DNA of 64,000 nt from JAJPKK01 sp963747835 (GTDB lineage: Bacteria > Pseudomonadota > Alphaproteobacteria > Rhizobiales > Xanthobacteraceae). The notes below the pieces were generated by a model that was not told the origin of the DNA, made no database searches, and saw only the letters and a program-made list of their open reading frames with translations. Location: positions 3,452,956-3,516,955 of the forward strand of contig CAVVGO010000005.1 in the NCBI GenBank assembly GCA_963747835.1. The letters run 5' to 3'. The translations under genes and the position numbers were made by a program. Position 1 is the stretch's first letter. Every line of letters starts with the position of its first letter. This document shows, piece by piece, positions 33,770-42,610 of the stretch.

Positions 33770-33946
33770 GACACCACTGCCTGCCCTCGGTTGCGCGGCT
33801 AACCGTCGGCCGCCCGTCTAAAGTCCAATTAAGGTCGCATGGCGACCAACATTTGCGGGTCGAGCCGCATCTTTACGTTAATCTAGGAATCGCTCGGGTT
33901 CGCCGCTATGGTCCGGCCACAAATATCAGCCCCGAAGGTTAGTTCC

Positions 33947-34195
33947 ATGACGGACAGGATTGTTCCCCATTTCCACAACAACCCAGGGGTCGCTGTCATC
34001 GAAGTCGGCGCCAGGGAGTTCATGTGTGTCGGCGCCACACCGCCGTTCGATCACCCCCACGTGTTCCTCGACATGGGCGGCGATACCGAGATCATCTGCG
34101 CGTATTGCTCGACGCTCTATCGTTTCGACGCCGCGCTCGATTCCCATGCGGCGCGCCCGCCCGAATGCGCGCTCCCCGACATGGAAACGACCTGA
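33947..34195 (+). CDS. Zinc-finger domain protein (zf-CHCC, NDUFS6-like)
   Basis: 82 residues. The end contains 'HPHVFLDMGGDTEIICAYCSTLYRFD', with the C-x2-C pair and upstream His/Cys of the short zinc ribbon found in mitochondrial complex I subunit NDUFS6 and its alphaproteobacterial relatives. The start 'MTDRIVPHFHNNPGVAVIEVGAREFMCVGATPPFDH' is characteristic of this family. In Rhizobiales the gene commonly precedes an FAD-dependent monooxygenase, as here (16 bases apart). Confidence 0.85.
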   Translation: MTDRIVPHFHNNPGVAVIEVGAREFMCVGATPPFDHPHVFLDMGGDTEIICAYCSTLYRFDAALDSHAARPPECALPDMETT

Positions 34196-34211
34196 ACGCG
34201 CTGAAATCGCA

Positions 34212-35381
34212 ATGTCGTTGGACGGCGTACTGATCGCCGGCGCCGGCATCGGCGGATTGACGGCAGCGCTGGCGCTCGCCCGAAAGGGGGTCGCGGTCGC
34301 ATTGTTCGACCAAGCAGAACGGCTGGAGGAGGCCGGCGCTGGTATTCAGCTCTCCCCCAATGCGACGCGCATTCTTGTGGCGCTCGGGCTTGCGAATTGG
34401 CTGGCACCCGCGATCGTCGTCCCGACGGCGATCCGCTTGCGTGCTGGCCGTACCGGCCGCGACATCGCCACCATTCCGCTCGGCGCGGTGGCGCAGGAAC
34501 GCTACGGCGCGCCCTACTGGGTGGTTCATCGTGCCGATCTGCAGCAGGCGCTACTGGACGCCGTCACGAGCGAGGCGCGCATCACTCTCACGCTCGGCAC
34601 CAAGGTCGAGCGCTTCACCGTCGACGGTGGCGGCGTTCATGCCAAAGTGGCGGATTTCGCGGTGCCGTCCGCGCGGGCGCTGATCGGCGCCGATGGATTG
34701 TGGTCGGGCCTGTGGAGGCAATTGGGCAACAGCGCGCCGCCGTTCTTTCCGGGCCGCACCGCTTGGCGGGCCATGATGCCCGCCGCGGAGCTCCCACCGG
34801 CCGACGCCGAGCCGATCGTCAATCTATGGCTCGGCGCCGGCGGGCACGTCGTCCACTATCCAGTGAGGGCCGGTGCGGCCGTGAACATCGTCGCGGTTGC
34901 GGCCGATTCGTCCTCGAACGCCAAATCGAGCACCAGTTGGACGACCGCCGCGACCCGCGACGAAGTTCTGGCGCGGTTTCCGTCGGCCGGATGGATTCCC
35001 GCCGTGCGCGACCTCCTTGCGGCGCCGTCGCAATGGCAGAAATGGCCGCTGTGCGAGCGCGGCCCGTCCCCGCTTTGGGGACGCGGACCTGTCACCCTCC
35101 TCGGCGACGCCGCGCACCCGATGCTGCCGTTCCTCGCTCAAGGCGCTGCCATGGCGATCGAGGATGCCGCCGTTCTCTCCGACGCCTGGGACCCCGACGA
35201 TCCCACCGCCGCGCTGCGCCGCTACGAACGGGCGCGGCAGCCCCGCACCGCGCAAGTCCAGCGCGCGGCGCGCCGAAATGATCTGCGCTACCATCTCGGT
35301 CCGCCGGCGAGTCTCGTCCGCGACGCGGTGCTGCGGGTGCTTGGCGGCGAGCGTCTGCTCGCGCAATATGACTGGATCTGA
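34212..35381 (+). CDS. FAD-dependent aromatic-ring-type monooxygenase
   Basis: 389 residues with a class A flavoprotein hydroxylase layout. The dinucleotide-binding 'MSLDGVLIAGAGIGGLTAALALARKGVAVALFDQA' (GxGxxG), 'APYWVVHRADLQQALLDAV', the central 'ALIGADGLWSGLWRQLG' (DG motif), and 'GPVTLLGDAAHPMLPFLAQGAAMAIEDAAVLSDAW' (the GD motif binding FAD) are intact. Closest to 3-hydroxybenzoate-6-hydroxylase or salicylate-hydroxylase-like enzymes by layout. Substrate is not inferable. Only 46 bases separate it from the MetE-like gene, so the two may be co-transcribed. Confidence 0.8.
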   Translation: MSLDGVLIAGAGIGGLTAALALARKGVAVALFDQAERLEEAGAGIQLSPNATRILVALGLANWLAPAIVVPTAIRLRAGRTGRDIATIPLGAVAQERYGAPYWVVHRADLQQALLDAVTSEARITLTLGTKVERFTVDGGGVHAKVADFAVPSARALIGADGLWSGLWRQLGNSAPPFFPGRTAWRAMMPAAELPPADAEPIVNLWLGAGGHVVHYPVRAGAAVNIVAVAADSSSNAKSSTSWTTAATRDEVLARFPSAGWIPAVRDLLAAPSQWQKWPLCERGPSPLWGRGPVTLLGDAAHPMLPFLAQGAAMAIEDAAVLSDAWDPDDPTAALRRYERARQPRTAQVQRAARRNDLRYHLGPPASLVRDAVLRVLGGERLLAQYDWI

Positions 35382-35427
35382 TCGATGGCGCCCCGAGGAC
35401 GCCCTGGCACCGTCCCGAAGGTAGAAG

Positions 35428-36447
35428 ATGTTCCCGACCAGCATCGCCGGCAGTCTGCCCAAGCCGTCGTGGCTTGCCGAGCCCAACAAGCTGTGGCCGG
35501 CATGGCGGCTGTCGGGCGCCGAACTGGCAGCCGCGAAGCTCGACGCCACCCTCCTCGCCGTCAAATTGCAGGAGGACGCCGGCATCGAAATCGTGACTGA
35601 CGGCGAGCAGTCGCGACAGCATTTCGTCCACGGTTTTCTCGAAGCCGTTGACGGCATCGATTTCGCAAAGCGCGTCGAGATGGGCATCCGCAACGACCGC
35701 TACAAGGCCATGGTGCCGACCGTGACCGGCCCGCTGCGGCTGCGCGCGCGCGTCCACGCCGACGAGGCGCGCCATGCCCGCGCCCACACGAAGCGCAAGC
35801 TTAAGATCACGCTGCCCGGCCCGATGACCATCATCGACACCATCGCGGACGCCCATTACGGCGACCGCGTCGAGATGGCGTTCGCCTTCGCGGACGTCCT
35901 CAACGCGGAGGCCCGCGCGCTCGCGGCAGACGGTATCGATGTGATCCAGTTCGACGAACCGGCCTTCAACGTCTACATGGATGAGGTGAAGGCGTGGGGC
36001 ATCGAGGCGCTGCACCGCGCCACCGCCAGCCTCGCCTGTACCACGGCGGTGCACATCTGCTACGGCTACGGCATCCCGGCGAATATCGACTGGAAAGCGA
36101 CGCTCGGCAGCGCGTGGCGTCAGTACGAGATGATCTTCCCGGCGTTGGCGGCGAGCCGGATCGGCCAAGTCTCGCTCGAATGCCGCAACTCGAAGGTGCC
36201 GCTGGAACTGCTGGCGTTGCTCGACGGCAAGGATGTGCTGCTTGGCGCGATCGACGTCGCAACCGATGCGGTCGAAACGCCCGAGGAAGTCGCCGCCGTG
36301 ATCGGCGAGGCGCTGCGTTACGTACCGCACGAGCGCGTGATCCCGTGTACCAATTGCGGCATGGCGCCGATGCGCCGCGACATCGCGGCGGCGAAGCTTA
36401 TGGCGCTCAGCGCCGGCGCGGAAATCGCCCGGCGACGATTTGGATAG
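35428..36447 (+). CDS. Core methionine-synthase-like protein (MetE C-terminal domain family)
   Basis: 339 residues, the length of cobalamin-independent 'core' methionine synthases rather than the 750 of full MetE. The chain shows 'FPTSIAGSLPKPSWLAEP', 'QEDAGIEIVTDGEQSRQHFVHGFLEAVDGIDF', 'KITLPGPMTIIDTIADAHYG', 'DVIQFDEPAFN', and zinc ligands His and Cys in 'AVHICYGYG', Glu in 'VSLECRNS' and Cys in 'VIPCTNCGMAPMRRDIAAAKLMAL'. It probably methylates homocysteine or a thiol from a methyl donor. Such short forms in alphaproteobacteria have been linked to corrinoid-independent demethylation pathways, which I state as background only. Confidence 0.8.
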   Translation: MFPTSIAGSLPKPSWLAEPNKLWPAWRLSGAELAAAKLDATLLAVKLQEDAGIEIVTDGEQSRQHFVHGFLEAVDGIDFAKRVEMGIRNDRYKAMVPTVTGPLRLRARVHADEARHARAHTKRKLKITLPGPMTIIDTIADAHYGDRVEMAFAFADVLNAEARALAADGIDVIQFDEPAFNVYMDEVKAWGIEALHRATASLACTTAVHICYGYGIPANIDWKATLGSAWRQYEMIFPALAASRIGQVSLECRNSKVPLELLALLDGKDVLLGAIDVATDAVETPEEVAAVIGEALRYVPHERVIPCTNCGMAPMRRDIAAAKLMALSAGAEIARRRFG

Positions 36448-36456
36448 GGGGACGAC

Positions 36457-37284
36457 ATGACTGCTCAATTTCCGGCCCATCGCGCAATTCTTGCCGTCGC
36501 TGTTGCGGCCGGTTTCGTGGCGCCCTGCCTCGATGCCCCAGCGGCCGCCCAGGAGAAGTTCAGCAAGGACAGGCTCCCGACCGGCACGCTGCGGGCGACC
36601 TACATCGCCACCAACCCGGTGCAGGCCTTTATCGACCCCAAGACCGGCGAAGTTCGTGGGCCCGGCGCCGACATCGCACGCGACCTCGCGACCCATCTCG
36701 GCGTGCCGGTCAGGATCACCGGCGTCGCCGGGCCGGCCAGCGTGATCGAAAGCATCAAGAAGGGCAATGCCGACATCGGCATGCTTGCCTTCGATCCGCT
36801 GCGCGCCGCCGAGGTCGATTTCTCCGAGGTCTATGCGTTGGCCCAGAACACCTACATGGTGCCGGTGAACTCAGCGATCAAAACGATCGCCGACGTTGAC
36901 CGTGCCGGCGCCAAGGTCGGCGTCACGGAGCGCGACGCCGCCGATCTTTTCCTCACCCGTGCCCTCAAGGCGGCAGAGCTCAAGCGCAACTCAACCGGCA
37001 CCGTGGAGACCGCGATCAAATGGCTCGCTGATGGTTCAGTCGACGCCTACGGCACCAACCGCCAACGCCTCACCGAGCTTGCGGCCAAGAATCCCGGCTA
37101 CCGCCTACTGCCGGACAATTTCTACGGCGTCGAACAGTCGGTCGTGGTCACCAAGGGCAATAAGGCGCTGGTCGAATTCATCAACGGCGTGCTCGACGAG
37201 GCGAGAGATGCAGGCCGCATCGCGAGGTCGATCGTAAACGCGGGGCTGATCGGCGTTGACGTCGCGCCGGCGCCGAAGAGGTAG
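36457..37284 (+). CDS. ABC transporter amino-acid-type substrate-binding protein
   Basis: 275 residues, starting 9 bases after the MetE-like stop. Signal peptide 'AILAVAVAAGFVAPCLDAPAAAQ', then 'LRATYIATNPVQAFIDPKTGEVRGPGADIARDLATHLGVPVRITGVAGPASVIESIKKGNADIGMLAFDPLRAAEVDFSEVYALAQNTYMVP', which is the solute-binding family 3 pattern (two lobes with the linker 'VNSAIKTIADVDRAGAKVGVTERDAADLFL'). Polar amino acids or opines are typical ligands. No permease or ATPase is adjacent, so it depends on components elsewhere. Ends with a lysine/arginine-rich tail. Confidence 0.8.
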   Translation: MTAQFPAHRAILAVAVAAGFVAPCLDAPAAAQEKFSKDRLPTGTLRATYIATNPVQAFIDPKTGEVRGPGADIARDLATHLGVPVRITGVAGPASVIESIKKGNADIGMLAFDPLRAAEVDFSEVYALAQNTYMVPVNSAIKTIADVDRAGAKVGVTERDAADLFLTRALKAAELKRNSTGTVETAIKWLADGSVDAYGTNRQRLTELAAKNPGYRLLPDNFYGVEQSVVVTKGNKALVEFINGVLDEARDAGRIARSIVNAGLIGVDVAPAPKR

Positions 37285-37626
37285 CGGATGCCTGATCAAC
37301 GTAAACATATGCTGCGCCGCAGCTAGAGTCTCGGTGTAGCGCGCGGGCGAGGCGAAGTCCTGCTCGCCGCAATGAAACCGCGTACGGCATCATGCCGCGC
37401 GGCGCGACCATCGCGCTCTTGTCCGTCCGACTGCGCTGCATTGCACCTAAATTCGCGACCCAATTGCCCTCGTTGGCAGGCGAAAGGGTCGCGGAAACAT
37501 TTCAGAGAAATGAATTGCTTGGCTTCATCTCCGGATGTAGGCGCAGAACGCGACAACCCAATGTCAGTCGGACTCGAGATCCGCCGGCCAAGGGACGTTG
37601 CCGGTGTCGCAAGGGAGGTTGAAGCC
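37285..37626. other. Intergenic region before the lactate permease, no gene seen
   Basis: 342 bases of non-repetitive sequence. An open frame extends in phase with the permease but has no homology-like pattern, and its composition is less codon-biased. A promoter for the permease must lie here. I cannot point to clear boxes. Confidence 0.4.
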
Positions 37627-39240
37627 ATGTTCGCCCAAATTCTCGACCCCATGGGGAATCTATTCGTCACGTGGTTGGTGGCATTAATTCCGGTCGTCGT
37701 CCTACTGATCCTGCTTGCGGTGTTCCGCGTCTCGGCGTGGATTTCGGTGCTGATCGGCTCTGTCGTCACCGTGCTGCTGGCGCTGTTGGTGTGGAAGATG
37801 CCGCTCGAAGACGGCGCCCGCGCTTATCTCTATGGCTCGGCGACCGGCATCTGGAACGTCGATTGGATCACGTTCTGGGGCGTGATGATGTTCAACACGC
37901 TGGTCACGACCGGCACTTTTGAAAAATTCCGCCGCTGGCTGATTTCCCAGGGCACCCAGGACGTGCGCGTCCAGACCATGCTGTTCGCCTGGGCGCTGGG
38001 CGCGCTGCTCGAAGGGTTGGTCGGCTTCGGCTATCCATGGGCATTCGTGGCGCCGATCCTCATCACGCTCGGCATTCCGGATCTCGACGCCATCCGGGTC
38101 GCCGCCATCGCCAACAACGCACCGGTCTCCTACGGGGCGCTCGGCGCGCCGATCATCGCGCTCGCTGCGGTCACCGGCTATCCGCTGCTCGCGCTGTCGG
38201 CGTCGGTTGGCCACATCGTCGCCATTCTGGCGCTCCTGCCGCCGTGGATCCTGATCTATCTGGTCAGCGGCCGGGAGGGGCTGAAAGACGGCTGGCCGCT
38301 CGCGATCGTCGGTTCACTCGGCTACATCGCCGGGCAGTTTCCGGTGGCGGTCTACCTCGGCCCCTATCTGCCGGATGTCACCGGCGCGATCGTGTGTTTC
38401 GGGGCGCTGTTGCTCCTGCTCAAGGTGTGGCGACCGAAGCAGGTGCTGGGTTATGGCGGCCGGCCGCTGTCGGCGGCCGAGCTTGCCGCAACCAGCACGG
38501 AGCACGGTCTCAGCGGCGCCGAAATTTTCCAGGCCTGGTTACCCATCATGGTGCTGGTCGCCGTTGTGGTGGCATGGACCGGACCGTGGTCGGTGCTGCC
38601 CGGCATCAATTGGCTGCATCTCGCGGTCGCGGCGCAATCCTCTGTGGTCGAGAACGCCTCCATCGTCGCGGCATTCGACTTCAAGCCCGGCGTCGGCGGT
38701 ACTGCGATCCTCGTGTCTTGGATCATCATTACGCTGTTGCTGCGCGTCAACGGCGAGCAACTCGCGCAGATCTGGAGGACGACGTGGCGGCAGATGTGGG
38801 GTGCGTGCCTTGTGGGCGTGTTCATCTTCGGGCTCGCTTACGTGTACAATTTCTCCGGCATGGCAGCCTCGCTCGCCAAGGCATTCGCGGAGCTCGGCGT
38901 CGCGTTCATCGTCGTAGCGCCAGTCCTGGGCTGGATCGGCGTCGCGCTATCGGGCAGCAACACTTCGACCAACGCCATGTTCGGAAAGTTCCAGGCGCTG
39001 GTCGGCCAGATTCTCGGGTTCCCGCCGTTGCTGTTGCCGACGCTCAATTCGGTCGGCGCCGAGATCGGCAAGCCGGTTGCGCCGCAAACCGCGAGCGTCG
39101 GGGTCTCGACCACCAAGTACGTGCGCAACGAAGGCGCGGTGATCCGTCACAATATGGGCTGGACCTTCGTGCTGCTCGTCTACCTCGTGCTGATCGGGAT
39201 CGCGTGCTACCTGTTCTTTCCCGGCATCGCTAAGATTTAG
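37627..39240 (+). CDS. lctP: L-lactate permease (LctP family)
   Basis: 537 residues, about 13 transmembrane segments. Signature blocks include 'WNVDWITFWGVMMFNTLVTTGTFEKFRRWLISQGTQDVRVQTMLFAWALGALLEGLVGFGYPWAFVAPILITLG', 'APVSYGALGAPIIALAAVTGYPL', 'FDFKPGVGGTAILVSWIIITLLLRVNG' and 'ALSGSNTSTNAMFGKFQALVGQILGFPPLLLPTLNSVGAEIGKPVAPQTASVGVSTT'. Together these define the LctP/LldP lactate and glycolate importers of the inner membrane. The ATG at 37627 fits the family start. The in-frame upstream extension to 37372 is low in conservation and rejected. No lactate dehydrogenase lies nearby. Confidence 0.9.
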   Translation: MFAQILDPMGNLFVTWLVALIPVVVLLILLAVFRVSAWISVLIGSVVTVLLALLVWKMPLEDGARAYLYGSATGIWNVDWITFWGVMMFNTLVTTGTFEKFRRWLISQGTQDVRVQTMLFAWALGALLEGLVGFGYPWAFVAPILITLGIPDLDAIRVAAIANNAPVSYGALGAPIIALAAVTGYPLLALSASVGHIVAILALLPPWILIYLVSGREGLKDGWPLAIVGSLGYIAGQFPVAVYLGPYLPDVTGAIVCFGALLLLLKVWRPKQVLGYGGRPLSAAELAATSTEHGLSGAEIFQAWLPIMVLVAVVVAWTGPWSVLPGINWLHLAVAAQSSVVENASIVAAFDFKPGVGGTAILVSWIIITLLLRVNGEQLAQIWRTTWRQMWGACLVGVFIFGLAYVYNFSGMAASLAKAFAELGVAFIVVAPVLGWIGVALSGSNTSTNAMFGKFQALVGQILGFPPLLLPTLNSVGAEIGKPVAPQTASVGVSTTKYVRNEGAVIRHNMGWTFVLLVYLVLIGIACYLFFPGIAKI

Positions 39241-39269
39241 AGAGCGGTCTGCCGACTCAAAAACATGAT

Positions 39270-39290
39270 GGCCCGGGATACTCCCGGGCC
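39270..39290. terminator. Hairpin between convergent genes
   Basis: Perfect inverted repeat GGCCCGGGA (39270-39278) / TCCCGGGCC (39282-39290) with a 3-base loop. On the minus strand it is followed by 'ATCATGTTTTTGAG', a short U-tract, so it can serve the minus-strand gene ending at 39334. It lies 30 bases past the permease stop and may work for both. Confidence 0.65.
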
Positions 39291-39333
39291 GCCTCGCTCG
39301 CTACCTTTCTACGCGCCGGATCACCGCATGGCG

Positions 39334-41581
39334 TCAGAACCACTTCGGCGTCTTGGTGGTCCAGGCGTTTTTCGGAAACCGGCTGTGCAGCAATTCATAG
39401 GCGGCCTTGGACGTGTCGGAGTCCATGTCGCCATATTGGGTTGCCCGCACCACGTTATGCAGCGCTTCCGGAACCCGGGGGTCGCTGAGATGCGCCTTTG
39501 CCCACGCGATCACGATGGAGCCGAGGTAGGCCGGCGCACCCGGTAGCTTTCCGAGGCGCTCGTTGTCGGCCTTGGCGCTCGCCTTGTCCTTATCGGTTAT
39601 GAACGGCGGCGCGATGAGCGGCAGCGGCAGAGCACAATCGATGCACAGCACAGGATTGCCATTGTCGTCGGCGCTGCCGAACGGGGTGTCGCCCGACGCC
39701 CACCAGCGTGGCCCGAAACGACCGATTACGTCGCGCTTGTAGATGTAGCCAAGGCCTAGAGTCCGGATAGGGGCGCGCGGCGGGCAACAGGAGCAGTAGC
39801 AGGGCAGCCTCGACTTTTCTCGTCTCCGCACTGGTGGCGCCGCGATAGGTCTTCCAGTTGGCGGCGTACTGCGGAAAGAACGGCGCAACGACGTCCGCCA
39901 TCGCCTTCGCAGTGTCGGCGTCGTCAAGCAGCACGGCCCGTGTCCATACCGCAAGCCCGATGTCGCGCTTGATGTTGGCCGGCAGCGCGGGAGCAAGCAC
40001 GACCTCCGCCATCGTCGGCAGCGGCATGAAGGACGACATGCCATAGGCCGCATCGGCGGCGAAATAGGGCGGATCCTTCTGGAACAGCTCGGTTCGCCAA
40101 CTGACGACAGTCGCCGTGTAGCTGTCCCACTTGGTCGGCGGCAGCGGCAGCGGCATCGCGTCGAGCTTGGTGCGCGGGTCGTAGAGGTACATGAGGAATT
40201 CACCCGTGCGCACCGCGAATTTCGCGAATTCGCCGATGTCGCGGGCAAGCTTGAGGCGCTGATAACGCATCAGATTGCCGACGCCTTCCGGCACCGACGC
40301 GGCGGCGAGCAGCCGGTCGAGTTCGGTGCGGGCGTCGTCCATCTTGCCCTGACCAATGACAAGCCGCACCCGGTTCCAGGCGAGGGTATAGTAGGCGGGC
40401 GAATTCGCATCGATCGCCTGCGACGCCGTCACCGCCTCCGCGGCGTCGGGATCGTTCGGATCGAGAAACATCATCGCCGCCGCCAACCACGGCAGGGCAT
40501 GGCCGGCGTGCCACCTTGCCAGCACGTCCGCCTTCACGTCCGCATTCTGGCGGCCTTTGTCGCCGTTGAGCGCGTCGATGTCGTAGATCCATGCACCGAC
40601 ATCCGTGTAACGTTTGCCGGTCCGCTCCAAGTCCTTGAGGTCGTGCAGGTCGACCGCAAGCGTCGCCGGAAGATCGGCGGCGAGGAGCGACTTCGCGAGG
40701 TCCTGCGCGCGTTGCTGCGGCTGCGTCCCGAACGCCAGCATCGAAGCAAGGCGGGGCGCATCGGCATGGTAGTCGGCAAGGTCCGGGTCCGCCGCAACGC
40801 CGGCAATGGCAGCATTTGCTGCGGCGATGCTGTCCGGCGTCTTGGCGACGATCGCCGCATGGACGGCGGCGCGCGCCGCAAGATAGCGCGCAAGCTTGCG
40901 CCAAGGCGAGGAGGCATCCTGGCCGATCGTGGCGTAGAGCGTGGCAGCGCGGGCATAGTCGAACCGGTAGAAATAGGCGGTCGCGATCTGATACGCGCGA
41001 TCGGCCTTGAGCCAGGCCGGCGCGTTTGGCACTTCGGCGGGCGGCGGCGTATCCGCCTGACAATTGGCCAGCACCGCGTCCTCTCCGGTCGTCCATTCAC
41101 GCACCGATGGATCCGTGGCGCCGTGCTCCTTGATGCGTTGTAGTAGCGTTGCCGCAGCGTTTCGATAGGCGTTCGGGAAGCAGGAAACGTCCAGGGCGCT
41201 GATATCGGGCGGCCGATCCCGCGGCGCGGTGTCTTTTTGCGCCGGCGGCGGCCCGAGCACGCGCTTGCGGGCGTCGTTCCACGTCGTCGTGGTGTCGTCG
41301 TCCCTGCCCGGAGCGTCGCAGCACGGTGCGAGGAGCGCCTGCGCCTGCGCGTCCGTGAAGGTGCCGCCCAACATCAGGCGATAGGCGGCGAAGAGCCGGT
41401 TGTCGTCGAATGTCGGACGCAGAATGCCGACGCGGCCATGGAAATACGGAAGGTTGTTTTCCGGATCCATGCCGGAGTGGCTGAAGAACCGGATTTCCTG
41501 GATGAACTCCCCGGTCGCCCAGGCGGCGGAAGCGATCCCGCAAAGCAGGAGCGCGAAAGTCAGTCTGACAATTGTGACCAT
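39334..41581 (-). CDS. Secreted helical-repeat protein of unknown function (single frameshift)
   Basis: About 749 residues once a single +1 insertion is corrected. Signal peptide 'MVTIVRLTFALLLCGIASAAWA' (ATG at 41581), then 'TGEFIQEIRFFSHSGMDPENNLPYFHGRVGIL' and long helical regions with tetratricopeptide-like spacing ('AYQIATAYFYRFDYARAATLYATIGQDASSPWRKLARYLAARAAVHAA', 'AWNRVRLVIGQGKMDDARTELDRLLAA'). The extra G at 39762-39767 (making TCCGGA) splits the last 145 residues. They continue 'TLGLGYIYKRDVIGRFGPRWWASGDTPFGSADDNGNPVLCIDCALPL', followed by 'FPKNAWTTKTPKWF' and stop. Overlaps the upstream gene by 22 bases. Probably periplasmic. Confidence 0.6.
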
Positions 41582-42411
41582 TGGCGTATCCTCGTGCGTA
41601 CGACTTTGTAAGTCTCGGGAGTCCAGCGCCGCGGGCTGAAGACATAGACGCGGCGACCCGAAGGCAGCACGTCCGGCAATTCGTCGGTCGCGACGCCGAA
41701 GCTCGTGCGACAATCCGCAGCGCGGAAGTCGCCGCCGCGCGCGAGATGCGCCCGCAGCCGGCGGCCGTCATACCCCATGCGGAACAACATCGGCACCACC
41801 TCGTCGACCTCAAGCCGCGCGGTCCAATTCTCGTTGAAGCACCAGGAGGCGAGCGCCGTGACCGAAATCACGGCGTCTGGAAGCCGCCGGCGCAGCGCGG
41901 CGACCGCTTCGATGAAAAAGGCGCGCTGGGACGCCACCGCCTCGTAGTCGACCTGGAGGACGTGATGGGGAACCTCGCCGCTGATCGCAACCAGCGCCTC
42001 GACGAAGCGGTGCAACTGCTCGCTGCTCAAAGCCGGCGGATCGGCGCGATCGGTCTCCACATGAACGACGGCGACGCGGCTAACGCCCTCCGGCAACGTC
42101 AGCGGATTGTGGCGCGGTACTAGGGCGATGCCCTCGCCACGCATCGTCAGGGTGGCTGCCAAAAAGGCGACGCCGGTGTCGCCGGTGTCGAGAAAACGCA
42201 GGTCGTCGTCACGGTCCCAGGCCCACACCATGAGCGGCGGCAATTCGACCCGAGCAGCGGCGCGGGCGGACGTCATATGGTCACCGGTCAGCCCGAACAG
42301 CAGCAGCACCGTCAACGCCAGCGCGGCGCCGCGCCCCAACCGCGCGCCGGCAGCGGCTGCAAGAACCGCAAACGCGCGTTTCGTGCCGACGATGGCCGTC
42401 CGCGTTCTCAT
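41560..42411 (-). CDS. DUF3142 domain-containing protein
   Basis: 283 residues with start taken at 'MRTRTAIVGTKRAF' (42411; 42438 is an alternative). After a hydrophobic segment ('GAALALTVLLLFGLTG'), the body 'MVWAWDRDDDLRFLDTGDTGVAFLAATLTMRGEGIALVPRHNPLTLP...VAVVHVETDRAD', 'LQVDYEAVASQRAFFIEAVAALRRRLPDAVISVTALASWCF' and 'VDEVVPMLFRMGYDG' is the DUF3142 TIM-barrel-like family, related to glycoside-hydrolase folds. The conserved 'QVDYEA..S' acidic pair may be catalytic. It overlaps the following secreted helical-repeat gene by 22 bases, indicating one operon. Confidence 0.8.
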   Translation of the reverse strand: MRTRTAIVGTKRAFAVLAAAAGARLGRGAALALTVLLLFGLTGDHMTSARAAARVELPPLMVWAWDRDDDLRFLDTGDTGVAFLAATLTMRGEGIALVPRHNPLTLPEGVSRVAVVHVETDRADPPALSSEQLHRFVEALVAISGEVPHHVLQVDYEAVASQRAFFIEAVAALRRRLPDAVISVTALASWCFNENWTARLEVDEVVPMLFRMGYDGRRLRAHLARGGDFRAADCRTSFGVATDELPDVLPSGRRVYVFSPRRWTPETYKVVRTRIRQWSQLSD

Positions 42412-42610
42412 TGATTTGCCATATCGCGAATACGTCACAGCAAGGTGTTTACGATGCCCGCTTCCACCCGCATCGGCAAGACGGCCGGGGATTTACGGCC
42501 CGGGATTGAACCTTGCCATCCGTGCCGGCGACCAAATTTTGCGGACCGCCGTAACCGTTCGGCAATGCCCGCCATAGTTTACCGCCGCCGTTTCACCAAG
42601 GAGTTGCGCC

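Noticed and set aside
35092..36696. 534-codon minus-strand frame opposite the MetE-like gene
   Set aside because: The plus strand codes for a clear MetE-like protein with zinc ligands. The opposite product is low-complexity and rich in Arg and Asp.
37372..37626. N-terminal extension of the lactate permease
   Set aside because: No similarity to the family and no membrane segments; the ATG at 37627 matches the usual LctP start.
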